From the NCBI GenBank assembly GCA_030770545.1, contig CM061091.1:6504501-6568500 (forward strand): DNA of 64,000 bases. Reading direction: 5' to 3'. Below, in pieces: positions 24,201-31,943 of this stretch. A program made the position numbers and the translations under genes. Numbering within the stretch: the first letter of the stretch is position 1; every line of letters starts with the position of its first letter. The stretch is from Macropodus opercularis (taxonomy: Eukaryota > Chordata > Actinopteri > Anabantiformes > Osphronemidae). The notes below the pieces were generated by a model. The model saw only the letters and a list, made by a program, of their open reading frames with translations, did not search any database and was not told the origin of the DNA.

Positions 24201-26109
24201 GAGACATCTATGAGACCGATTACTACCGCAAAGGTGGTAAGGGTTTGCTGCCAGTTCGCTGGATGTCGCCTGAGTCACTGAAGGACGGCGTCTTCACCAC
24301 AAACTCTGATGTCTGGTAAGCCCACAAATAAAAGCACCTTCTGGCTTCATCCAGTGCGAAACGCTTCTGAAAATGTCTTCTGGTCGTAAAATTGATGAAA
24401 GGCACACATCTTGAGCTCTTTCCCTCTGCCCTTTTGTGTAGGTCGTTTGGGGTTGTTTTGTGGGAGATTTCTACTCTAGCAGAGCAACCGTACCAGGGTC
24501 TCTCCAATGAGCAGGTGCTCCGCTTTGTCATGGAAGGAGGGCTGCTGGAGAAACCTCAGAACTGCCCCGACATGCTGTAAGAGACACACGCATACATATT
24601 CTCCTCTAATCCGTCGGCGACAACATGCTCTCACGCTATTGTTTACCACATTTTCTTCTGCTTTGCTAGCTGAATGATTCCTGTTCACACAAGCCTTAAA
24701 GCAGCTCTGCCTGCCCTTCAGCCCACGATCACTGGGAATTTTACACCACATTGCTAATTACATTGACAACCCGCCCATTTCTCACTCTGTGTTCTTCACT
24801 ATGTGTGTGTTGTTAATATGAAACAGCCCAAATATAAATCCACTTTAAAAGAGCGTAGCAGACAAAACTGGCCATAAAAAGGTTGCTTAGTTGATGAACC
24901 CTTGAAGATGACAACCACGAGGCCAGTGGGTTTTGATGCAGCAATACTGCCCCTTAGAAATAAATCAGATGATCTTTAAACTAACAGCATTACACAAATG
25001 TTGAAAGTATTAGTATACTGTTTTACAGTATGTGTATAGGACAAATCTCTTGTTCATATTTTCTCCTACAGTAGTTGCTGAGCAGTCAGTGAGCGCAGCA
25101 AAAACAGTGACATTTACAGATGGCTTTAAATATTCTGTGTAGTGTAGTGTAGCTTTTGTTGTTGTTGCATATATTCTTTACAGTTTCTGTGAAATTAACA
25201 AAACCACTTTGGTTTCTGTACTTTCTACATTCATTCATTAGTTAAGATTACCAGTACTATCACATGTTACAGACTTTATTTCATAACGTGTATTAATGAG
25301 CCATACCAACATACTGTACTTTACAGTATCTACTAACCGAGTAAAGAAACATCAGCATCTGGGCCAGATATTTAGCATTTATATCCTGATCCTAATAACT
25401 GGTTTAATTTCAGGCAGAGTAAAAGCTCCATGTGCCAGCGTGTGGACCTTGATGAAAGCAGCATTAGTTTTTTTAATTGCTGCCTTGGCCTGTACTTCAT
25501 AAACTTTGCTGTTTATCAAGTTCATAAACTTCAGGAGGACATGTTGATAAGAACTGAGCTAACCTGTGTGTATGTATGTGCAGGTTTGAGCTGATGCGAA
25601 TGTGTTGGCAGTACAATCCTAAGATGCGTCCATCCTTTGTGGAGATCATCAGCAGCATAAAGGACGAACTGGAGCCATCTTTTAAAGAGGCCAGTTTTTT
25701 CTACAGTGCTGATAACAAGCCTGCTGACGTGCCACAGCTCCACCTTGACAAGATGGACAACGTCGATGACGTTCCTCTGGATTCCCCTTTGTCTACACAG
25801 CCACAGCAAAACCCAGTCCCCCTACAGAACCCTCCCTCCCCGAGCTCAGACACTCAACCTGCCCCGTCGCTAGCCCCCACCTCCCCATCCTCTCCCTGTA
25901 CTTCAACAGCTAGTGTGGACAAGCAGCCTTCTGGCCACCAGGCAGCCAATGGGCTGTCGGGGCCAGGTCTTGTGGCAGGTTCAGGTATCGGGACAGGCAC
26001 AGGTGCCACGGTGCGGCCATCTCTCGAGGAATTACCGCCGTATGCACACATGAATGGAGGACGCAAGAATGAACGTGCCATGCCCCTCCCACAGTCCTCT
26101 GCCTGCTGA
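2604..26109 (+). CDS. igf1r: Insulin-like growth factor 1 receptor, exons 2-21 (5' partial)
   Basis: Receptor tyrosine kinase at the plasma membrane that binds IGF-I/II and signals through IRS/PI3K and Shc/MAPK. Twenty exons join in phase with GT-AG borders and encode about 1,390 residues. They cover L1 domain, cysteine-rich domain, L2, three fibronectin III domains with the alpha/beta insert, a tetrabasic furin site, one membrane helix, the juxtamembrane NPEY, the kinase and the C-tail. The kinase shows GQGSFG, VAIK, HRDLAARN, DFG and the triple-tyrosine loop YETDYY. Exon sizes and phases follow the vertebrate IGF1R gene. The NPEYFSAA juxtamembrane region and a C-terminus ending PLPQSSAC identify IGF1R rather than the insulin receptor. 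Exon 1 (signal peptide) lies upstream of the window. Teleosts have two copies (igf1ra, igf1rb) and I cannot tell which this is. No frameshift or stop was found. Confidence 0.97.
3713..3745. repeat. (GT)n microsatellite
   Basis: About 16 uninterrupted GT units in igf1r intron 2. Confidence 0.95.
4228..4274. repeat. (GT)n microsatellite, interrupted
   Basis: GT units with one AGTGC interruption near the middle. Confidence 0.93.
6204..6280. repeat. (AT)n microsatellite
   Basis: An uninterrupted AT dinucleotide run of about 77 bp, self-complementary and able to extrude as a hairpin. It is likely to be polymorphic and hard to assemble. Confidence 0.95.
8988..9886 (+). mobile_element. Tc1/mariner-like transposon, non-autonomous, with ~200-bp inverted repeats
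   Basis: An 899-bp element flanked by TA on both sides (8986-8987 and 9887-9888), the target duplication of the Tc1/mariner superfamily. It begins CAGTATGTC and ends GACATACTG. Long inverted repeats (about 8988-9226 and 9688-9886) share, in opposite orientation, blocks such as AAGTGAGTACA, TAAATATTTAATATATCTTT, GAAATGACACTTTGCTACAATG and the stretch around GGGTGTACTC. The interior is a damaged transposase remnant. The repeats have diverged from each other, so the insertion is not recent. Confidence 0.9.
9353..9670 (+). pseudogene. Internally deleted Tc1-like transposase remnant
   Basis: From the ATG the frame reads MAPDGKELSERLKKRIVAIY, the start of a Tc1 transposase N-terminal helix-turn-helix, then hits stops near 9424. 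Further remnants of the paired-like domain continue in shifted frames (STVAKTIQRFNRTGSTQNRP). At 9637 another frame reads NSMPKRVKEV, the usual C-terminal end of Tc1-like transposases. The DDE catalytic part between these is missing, so no active enzyme can be made. Confidence 0.82.
10817..10843. repeat. (TTTTA)n pentanucleotide repeat
   Basis: About five tandem copies of ATTTT/TTTTA in igf1r intron 2. Confidence 0.85.
15943..16246 (+). CDS. igf1r: igf1r exon 3: furin-like cysteine-rich domain
   Basis: 304 bp from ccttccag| to AACAG|gtgagc. It encodes a cysteine-dense stretch with ECCHPQCLGSC, DTACAAC, FEGWRC and ECPSGY, which are hallmarks of the IGF1R/INSR cysteine-rich region that contributes to ligand specificity. 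The loop before FVIH is a few residues shorter than in human. Confidence 0.96.
16470..16606 (+). CDS. igf1r: igf1r exon 4: end of cysteine-rich domain, start of L2
   Basis: 137 bp between ttttcag| and GGAT|gtaagt. It encodes CSACDGLCDKVCEE, then SLKGCTVIKGNL, the start of the second L domain. Confidence 0.95.
16689..16833 (+). CDS. igf1r: igf1r exon 5: L2 domain
   Basis: 145 bp, the conserved length for this exon. It encodes AELESFTGLIQ, TGYVRIRHSHTL and LAFLRSLRYI. The donor is GA|gtagga; joining at this G gives D before TYAFSAFDNQ in the next exon, matching the family. Confidence 0.93.
17555..17763 (+). CDS. igf1r: igf1r exon 6: end of L2 domain
   Basis: Starts after ctatag and encodes AFDNQQLQYLWDW, KLFFRANPKLC and NNGDRASC. 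The donor AGCT|gtaagg was chosen because it joins to exon 7 as RASC-ESTVLEF, matching the conserved vertebrate sequence. Read-through into the intron would break the frame. Confidence 0.93.
18004..18130 (+). CDS. igf1r: igf1r exon 7: fibronectin III-1, first half
   Basis: 127 bp, conserved length. It encodes the highly conserved RYRPPDYRDLISFIVYYKEA. Borders are ccctcctag| and GAGGC|gtatgt. Confidence 0.95.
18524..18759 (+). CDS. igf1r: igf1r exon 8: fibronectin III-1, second half
   Basis: 236 bp. It encodes ITEFEGQDGCGSNSWNMVDV, whose cysteine corresponds to the alpha-alpha disulphide cysteine of the family, and GLKPWTQYAIFVKAITL. The aspartate-alanine-cysteine of mammals reads DGC here. 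Confidence 0.95.
19475..19642 (+). CDS. igf1r: igf1r exon 9: fibronectin III-2, first half
   Basis: 168 bp, conserved length. It encodes VPSMPQDVRAYSNSSTQL, SPNGNQTYYLVRWQ and HNYCSKG. The acceptor follows a CT-rich tract. A CA-rich microsatellite begins right at the donor. Confidence 0.95.
19643..19684. repeat. CA/TACA-rich microsatellite
   Basis: Imperfect ATAC/CA repeat starting at the donor of igf1r exon 9 and filling half of the 85-bp intron 9. Confidence 0.9.
19728..19935 (+). CDS. igf1r: igf1r exon 10: insert domain and alpha C-terminal helix
   Basis: 208 bp. It encodes an acidic variable stretch, the cysteine triplet region GPCCPCPKS used for inter-alpha disulphides, and YRKVFENFLHNSIF, the alphaCT helix that completes the ligand-binding site. 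That helix is almost unchanged from mammals. Confidence 0.96.
20161..20179. repeat. (CA)n microsatellite
   Basis: About nine CA units in igf1r intron 10. Confidence 0.85.
21073..21386 (+). CDS. igf1r: igf1r exon 11: furin site and insert domain of beta chain
   Basis: 314 bp, longer than in mammals. It starts with PPDRRRRDLF, a tetrabasic site where the proreceptor would be cut into alpha and beta chains. A low-complexity ANNNSSST stretch follows, then LQISNLQPFTVYRIDVHACN of the second fibronectin domain. Confidence 0.95.
21592..21725 (+). CDS. igf1r: igf1r exon 12: fibronectin III-3, first half
   Basis: 134 bp ending in phase 0. It encodes ADDIPGPVTWEG and WPEPQHPNGLILMYEIKF, both strongly conserved in IGF1R. 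Confidence 0.95.
21923..22082 (+). CDS. igf1r: igf1r exon 13: fibronectin III-3, second half
   Basis: 160 bp, conserved length. It encodes HECVSGQLY, LSNLSPGNYSVRVRATSLAG and NGSWT. Ends GAGC|gtaaga. Confidence 0.95.
22179..22278 (+). CDS. igf1r: igf1r exon 14: transmembrane segment
   Basis: 100 bp. It encodes a run of about 24 hydrophobic residues beginning ALYAMIFVPVCIVVF and ending in basic NRKR, as expected of a single type I membrane helix with a stop-transfer signal. Confidence 0.95.
22675..22745 (+). CDS. igf1r: igf1r exon 15: juxtamembrane NPEY motif
   Basis: 71 bp, conserved length. It encodes RLGNGVLYASVNPEYFSAAE. NPEY is the docking site for IRS and Shc PTB domains once phosphorylated. 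Confidence 0.96.
22847..23076 (+). CDS. igf1r: igf1r exon 16: kinase N-lobe
   Basis: 230 bp, conserved length. It encodes YVPDEWEVAREKI, the glycine loop GQGSFGMVYEG, the ATP-binding lysine in VAIKTVNE, and the C-helix RERIEFLNEASVMKEF. Ends CATGTG|gtactt. Confidence 0.97.
23199..23306 (+). CDS. igf1r: igf1r exon 17: kinase hinge region
   Basis: 108 bp. It encodes [20 protein letters not shown] and the hinge/D-helix TRGDLKSYLRSLRPKE. The acceptor is tgtttcag|. Confidence 0.96.
23502..23664 (+). CDS. igf1r: igf1r exon 18: kinase catalytic loop
   Basis: Encodes LKKMLQMAGQIADGMAYL, the catalytic loop HRDLAARN and VAEDFTVKIG, with DFG split across the next intron. The acceptor is a CAG repeated three times in tandem, so the start could be 23502, 23505 or 23508, adding or removing Q residues in the kinase-insert loop. 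Confidence 0.94.
24186..24315 (+). CDS. igf1r: igf1r exon 19: activation loop
   Basis: 130 bp, conserved length. It encodes [20 protein letters not shown] with the three autophosphorylated tyrosines, then LPVRWMSPESLKDGVFTTNSDVW. Human has TTYSD at the last motif; this copy has TTNSD. Confidence 0.97.
24442..24576 (+). CDS. igf1r: igf1r exon 20: kinase C-lobe
   Basis: 135 bp, conserved length. It encodes SFGVVLWEISTLAEQPYQGL, then NEQVLRFVMEGGLLEKPQNCPDML. Confidence 0.97.
25584..26109 (+). CDS. igf1r: igf1r exon 21: end of kinase and regulatory C-tail, stop TGA
   Basis: 526 bp including stop. It encodes FELMRMCWQYNPKMRPSF, the end of the kinase, then SFFYSADNK, a Pro/Ser/Thr/Gly-rich stretch of about 80 residues that is clearly longer than in mammals, and the conserved end YAHMNGGRKNERAMPLPQ. 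The YAHM site can bind the PI3K p85 subunit. Confidence 0.96.
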
Positions 26110-28558
26110 TGGTACAGAGACACCCACTAGACTGCAAACCCTGCCACCTGCTGCTCTGCCGAGCCTGATGTCACAATTAGTGTGATCTCTCTTCTACTTT
26201 TTTTTATTATTAATGAAACACAGTTAGACTATGTCCACCACCTGGATGTGGCAATCCAGTAAGGAGACTGTCAAAGAAATGTGTTCATTAGTCAACGTTC
26301 TGCTGTAAGTCCACACACTTTTTTTTCATAGTATTCTACTTTTGGTTTCTACCAGCTGGCTGTCAGATGTGACACTGCCTTTACTGTTGAGTAGGAAGAC
26401 CAAAAAAAACATAAAAGAAAGGAAATTAAATATCATTTTGGGGAGATCTTTCTCCCTCTTTATGGCTGAACTTACTTTATAAGTTGTTTGTTACTTTTTA
26501 TATGTGTTTCCAAATAGGGAAAATTTGTAGGCCTTTATACATGAGCAGTGTTGTGGTTGGTTCTTGGTGGGCATTATGGTGAAACTGTCGAGCATATCCA
26601 ATGGGGGGGGGGAATAAGCACTTCAGAGCAGTCAGCGTCTCCATTGGCTGCAGACTGGGTGTCGGCATGATACCCGGTCAACAGTCAGTCTGCTACAATA
26701 ACCAGCCAGAGGGAGAAAGATCAAATCTGCCAAATCTGTTGCCAAAATATTACTTATTCAGTTTTCCTTTCTGCAGTTTTTCCCTGTTGATAAAACACAT
26801 CAGAATGAAAATGGAACCAAAAAGCCCTTTGATCTGCTACTGTAGTTCTTCAAACCTGATCAGAGGGATTTTAACTTCTATCTGCAGTCCTGAACTTTTC
26901 TATTGCTGTTTTGATGTTGACATCTACTTTACTCAAACAAATGGACATTGTAGCTCTTGGTTACATTACTGAACACGAGCCACATCTTGTCACAATGTGC
27001 TGTTCTGTTACGGTTTAAGTGACAAAACGGTAAACTTCAAAGTGAGGACTGCGGAGGGGAGAGCATAAAGAAGCAAATATGAGAAGTAGAACTCTATCGT
27101 GAGATGGCGTTGTATACAAACAGGTTATTTTTTTGGGCTAGTCATTAGTCGTCAACGTTTCCACCATCTCTATGTGGGGGCAGAGCATTTATGTACACAC
27201 CAGTTGTTTATGTCACTTTTCTAACTTTTATACTGTTGGAGACCTTCATTATGTACAGAAAGAAGCTGCTATTCTTTATTTCTTTTGTGGTTGTAATATA
27301 GTTAATATCTATATATATAAAAAGAGAAGAAATGCTTCAGGTTGGCTCTAAAACATTTCCACTATAGTCTATTCTTAATGCTTGTAATAGTGTAAAATGT
27401 GTCTGAGCTGGTTTTCTTCATTAAAGGTACAACCGTTTGCTTTGCCTTCCCCTCCCATATGACTACATCGCGATGATGGCGCTAGTGACCATTGATGTTT
27501 TCCTCTTCTTTAGGGAAAATTCAACTTCTGTCACTCCAGGGTGAAGTCCAGCGTCACCGCGGAGTCCCAACTTAATCTCAGGTCAAAGAGAAAGTTAAAT
27601 GTTTTTCTACTTTCCTTTTTTTGTGCTGTCATGCACAGAGACATCTATTCAGTGTGACTGACTCAATGTCCTTCTCTGACTCTGTTGTTGCACTTCCTTT
27701 GGCTATTACGTTAGAGCACCGTTTATTACACCAGTTTGAAACCAGTATGGGGTTATATGGAGGCTCATCACTGACAAAATGTAGTGGCTGGTTAAGTCAT
27801 TTCAAAATTGTTGCAAAGAAAACTCATGATTGAATATGGCTTGTAATATAAAGCTTTAAAATACGATAACGATTTCATAGTTACACAAATTCAGTAAGAT
27901 GAATCTAATAATTTAAATTAATATTGCATTAATTTATATATTAAGTTATTTTTTAAGGGCCCATGGCACACATTTATCAATTTTTTATTTTTTTGTTGGA
28001 ATTTATTTTAGCTTTCTACCTAGCAGAAGCTACATTTGATCAACCAGTGCATGTAATATTATTTGTCCTTATTTTGTGCTGCGTACTTTTGCATCGGGGT
28101 TTAAGCCGCTGCAACTAGACATGGCTATTACTGTAACCAAGATATTTAGCTATGCTAAGCTTTGAGAACATGAGGAATGTGTTGCAAAGGTAAACGGAGG
28201 ACTGAACAAAATAAGTAAAACGTTTAAATTATTTAAAATTATTAGTATTTTGTCCTTGGGTAATGACCATTTATTGTTGCGTTATATATTTTTTTGACTT
28301 GTCTAAAAACCTTTTATTACATTTTGTCAATTTCATGGCTCCATATGTTGGTGGTGTGTAAAAACATTGGGTACAAGGAAGATGTGAAATTGAATTTTTT
28401 TGTAGCAGGTCTTAACAATTTCCGATGGAAAGATGCAAAAAAAAAAAAAACTGTTTGGAAAATTTCACTTTCTGCTTATCAATAGGTTTTTGTTTTTTTC
28501 TGTACGTTTTTGGAGTGATCCACCCATGCCATACTACATATCATGTAAGATTTCTGAA

Positions 28559-28564
28559 AATAAA
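28559..28564 (+). promoter_or_regulatory. Possible proximal poly(A) signal of igf1r
   Basis: AATAAA inside the long 3' UTR, about 2.45 kb after the stop. Confidence 0.4.
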
Positions 28565-28918
28565 TTTAGTTGACAGAAATGGTGCGATACCTTAAAGCAC
28601 TAAGATATACATTTTTAACAATTTAAGACATATGGCAATACAGCCCTCCATCTTCTCCTGAATATGTTCCTTTGCTAGATTTGCCTACTACACCTAGAAG
28701 AAACCCAACGAACTATGAATATGATCAGAGAGGACGATTTGATCTTACAGGCTCATTCACCTCAAAATGTTGCATTTGGATCCCAGATGTTTCTTGGTTA
28801 TTTATATAATTTTTGTGAAGTGTATATCACTGTACAAATTCCCCACAATTCCCCGCCTCTGACATTTTGATGTCACTTTGCTATTTTAGGGGAAGATTTT
28901 ATTTCTGTAACCATCCAT

Positions 28919-28926
28919 CTACCTCA
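28919..28926 (+). promoter_or_regulatory. Candidate let-7 microRNA site (8-mer seed match)
   Basis: CTACCTCA is the exact complement of the let-7 seed plus A1. IGF1R is a known let-7-family target in mammals. Whether this site is used in this fish is inference. Confidence 0.45.
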
Positions 28927-30552
28927 CTGTTTAGTTGGTTTTTTTTTTGTTTCGTTAGTTTGTTTTTCAAATCTGTATATGTGTACAGAAAAACAAAAAT
29001 GTCATCTCTGTTGTCCCGCTGCTTTGACGATTTTACTGAGTGCTGTTTAATATGGTCAAACTCATACCACAAACCAAACCATCCTGGAGGGGGGGCATGG
29101 TGCTCAGTAGGGACCTAATTAACCAATCATTCAGGCGTCAGTTGTGCACGAAGTGTGGTTTATTTCTTAGACGGTGTCAGAGTAGCTGTTATGACCATGG
29201 AAGAGTGGAGTCTCATGATGTGTATTACATTTTAATCAGAGTAACATCTCTAATGAAATACTCTTTAAACCATCTTGAGGAAAACTGCTTTGTTTGCCAC
29301 ATCAACAAAATGATGTTACCCCTTTCCGACTACATTTTCAATTTGTGTAGCCAAAAGCTTATCTTCTTGCTCATTTTGTGCAACACACACACACACACGT
29401 AAAAACAAAGCATTGCATGGAGAAATGTATAATAGCTGTATTCTTGCAGCCATCCATGTTTGGATTGGCAGTGGAGCTATCCCAGACGCACATTAAATAT
29501 CCTTTCTTTAGAATATTCATTTTGCATTGCAAGTGCTTGGAGTAGATTCTTAGCTTTGTGACTAGAATGCAATAATATGAATACAATATAAAAGTGATAT
29601 TATGAGAGGATAATTGGCAGCATCAAGGGGTCTGTAAACGAAGTGCAAACAGAGATGTTTCTGTGTGTCTAGCTTACATCAGTTAACCAGGTTACAACTG
29701 TTGTGTTACAGTGAAAATTAAGATGCGAAACTGTTCCCACACACAATAACTTGTAGAGTTACCCGATTAAGGCTAATTAATGTGCGTTCCTACATACTCT
29801 CTGGATTGTAACATTTGCTGGAAGCTGGTTCCTTCCTAATGAAGAACCAGGTAGAAAGAAGCCATTCATATGTTGACAACATCTGGTTTCATTCAGGCAC
29901 TTTAATTGGGACCCGAAAGCTAACTAATGACCTGTACTGGTTGCTATGGAAACACCTCCAGTAACTGAAGTAACTGTGTTTATATATTATTTCCTCTTGA
30001 TGTGGTGGATGACAGAATATTCTTGAGGTTCTTCACTGCCATTACAAGACTTTGGTGCCATGGTGATCATAATCCCAGTAAATAGCATCCTTACTGTATT
30101 TGGTCCTTGGTGATCTTGGGTTCTGGTTCACAGTCCTCTTCCCACAGCAATCTAATCCCTTTGTACTGATGTAATGAGGTCAGGGTGGTTATTTCAGTGT
30201 TTGTGGTCTGATGTTTGCCTCATGTTTACCACTGTAACACCTCACAGAGCGGACATAAAATCAAACAAGTTATTTTTGGGGGGTTTTCTTTTTTCTTTTG
30301 TTACATTGGTGGCCAATTTGTTACAGAGTTTTTGATGTGTATAAATTATTCATAGCCTTCCAGCTCTTGCATTTCTATTGGAATGATCTTCTAGACTGAG
30401 GTTTCATTTTAGCTTTCTTTTGTACATGCTGTTGTAAGATTTTTTTTTTCTTTCTTATCGATATATTCTGACTACTGGAGAAACTGATTGGCTTAAGGAA
30501 AAGAGAATGTGTCTTTTCTGATTCTTCTTTTTTCTACACAAGGTTTAAGATG

Positions 30553-30558
30553 AATAAA
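30553..30558 (+). promoter_or_regulatory. Probable distal poly(A) signal of igf1r
   Basis: AATAAA in GATGAATAAAAATG. It is the last canonical signal I saw before the lrrc28 promoter region, and lies about 4.4 kb after the igf1r stop. Confidence 0.6.
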
Positions 30559-30575
30559 AATGTATGCAAACACTT

Positions 30576-31157
30576 TCACTAGCTTGTCTTATATACTAAA
30601 GTGTGATTTATATAATATAGTTGATAATAGATAATTAAAATTGTAAACAGGATTTATTTTATTATAGATTGCCATGTCAAGTAAAAGTGAAATAATTTCT
30701 AAATAATGCTTTAACCAAGTAATTTTAATATGACGATCAGCGTTTTTTTCAAGTAAGGTGTAGATTGGCCTGATATAAAAATGTTTGTCGGTACTATTAA
30801 CTTATTTATGGTGTGATGCTCAAATGTAGTCGCCTCGTGTTCACTATCAACATTACTCGAGGTGGATCTGTAAATTAATTAAAATGTTTCAAATCTTTCT
30901 GAAGGAACACGGTTCATTGGTCATACAGCTCATTTTAAAACGTCCAGTCAAGTTACCCTGACTGGCACCATTTAGGTTGAGAGAATGCTCGTTCACGTCA
31001 AACAAATGCGATATTAACTTTTGCAAACGTACGCCCTACACCGCAATAAAGAGGCGCTGCGTTATTTGCGATGCAGTTCATCAACTGAACAGCAGGGGGA
31101 AGCAAAGCGCCATTGGTGGTCAGGTCTCCTGCAAAATGAAACACCGAAGAAGAAGCT
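30576..31157. other. igf1r-lrrc28 intergenic spacer
   Basis: Short AT-rich spacer that becomes CpG-richer after about 30950. I see no gene in it. Confidence 0.6.
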
Positions 31158-31335
31158 GGGCGGGGACCTTCCCACAGTCACTGACGTATTACGTTGTTTA
31201 CGAACGACGCCTGCAGCCCTTGAACAACCCTGTTGTTACTGAGCTTTTTTTTAATCTGTCAGTTAGCAGTACGCAAGTTATGGACGTATGGAGGAATTCG
31301 AATTGAATAAAATAGCCTTATTAAGTACAGTTAAG
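31158..31335 (+). promoter_or_regulatory. lrrc28: Candidate lrrc28 promoter and non-coding first exon
   Basis: GGGCGGGG (31158-31165) is an Sp1-type GC box, followed by TGACGTATTACG, a CRE-like half site. A donor AAG|gtaaat at 31335/31336 could end a 5' non-coding exon. The matching acceptor tttcttccag ends at 31710, just before the exon with the ATG. Start and exon limits are inferred. Confidence 0.4.
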
Positions 31336-31775
31336 GTAAATAGCTGCTCTTCTTTTGTTTGCCATAATATGCTACATAAAGCTTTGGCTAGTATGCTAAC
31401 ATTGGTAACACGAGAACTCTGAAATGAGACCGCACCAGCTAAACCACGTCAGGCTGCAGCAACACAATTACAAGCTGCACAGTCTGTGCATCGCTGTTGA
31501 TCGGAAAGCACAACTTTGACATCATTTCTAAATACAGCCATTAGCTCCTGTCACCTGTCAGCTAAACATACACATATATTCTAATTGTTCAGATGCAAGA
31601 TACCAGTTTGACATAATTGTTATAATATTCACAACTATTAGATTACATTCTGTTCTGATGGAACCAACGCTGACCTCTCGAAATGCTTTTATCCAACCGT
31701 TTTCTTCCAGGAAACTGAAATGCCATAAAGTAAACCGACGTTTCCCTCCGCCAGGGAGGAGAGTTCGCCTCAGAA

Positions 31776-31943
31776 ATGGCGACAGAACTGCATGAGACCA
31801 TATTTATGGCCAAGCAGGAGCGACACAAAAATCTCTTTCTCAACTACAAAAACCTGAATATTTTTCCCGTGGAGCTGTTAAAAGACGAAGGCCTGCAGTT
31901 TTTGGAGAGACTGTACATGAAGAGGAACTCACTGACTACACTG
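31776..31943 (+). CDS. lrrc28: lrrc28 coding exon 1 (start codon)
   Basis: Encodes MATELHETIF to RNSLTTL, 56 residues. It includes HKNLFLNYKNL and GLQFLERLYMKRN, nearly identical to other vertebrate LRRC28 proteins. Ends CTG|gtatcc. Confidence 0.95.

Larger units (their letters stand above)
26110..30575 (+). other. igf1r: igf1r 3' UTR (probable extent)
   Basis: AT-rich non-coding sequence after the stop, without coding signal. AATAAA occurs at 28559 and 30553, so short and long UTR forms are possible; the longest would be about 4.5 kb. Mammalian IGF1R also has a very long 3' UTR. It contains a let-7-type seed match at 28919 and a short CA repeat at 29383-29398. The extent is inferred, since there is no transcript evidence here. 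Confidence 0.65.

Noticed and set aside
2604..26109. Insulin receptor (insr) as identity for the receptor kinase
   Set aside because: The juxtamembrane NPEYFSAA, the YAHMNGGRKNERA tail and the overall L1 and alphaCT sequences match IGF1R; insulin receptor has a different tail and alphaCT.
29040..29402. 120-codon open frame within the igf1r 3' UTR
   Set aside because: No homology recognised, it ends in the CA repeat, and it lies inside the probable UTR.
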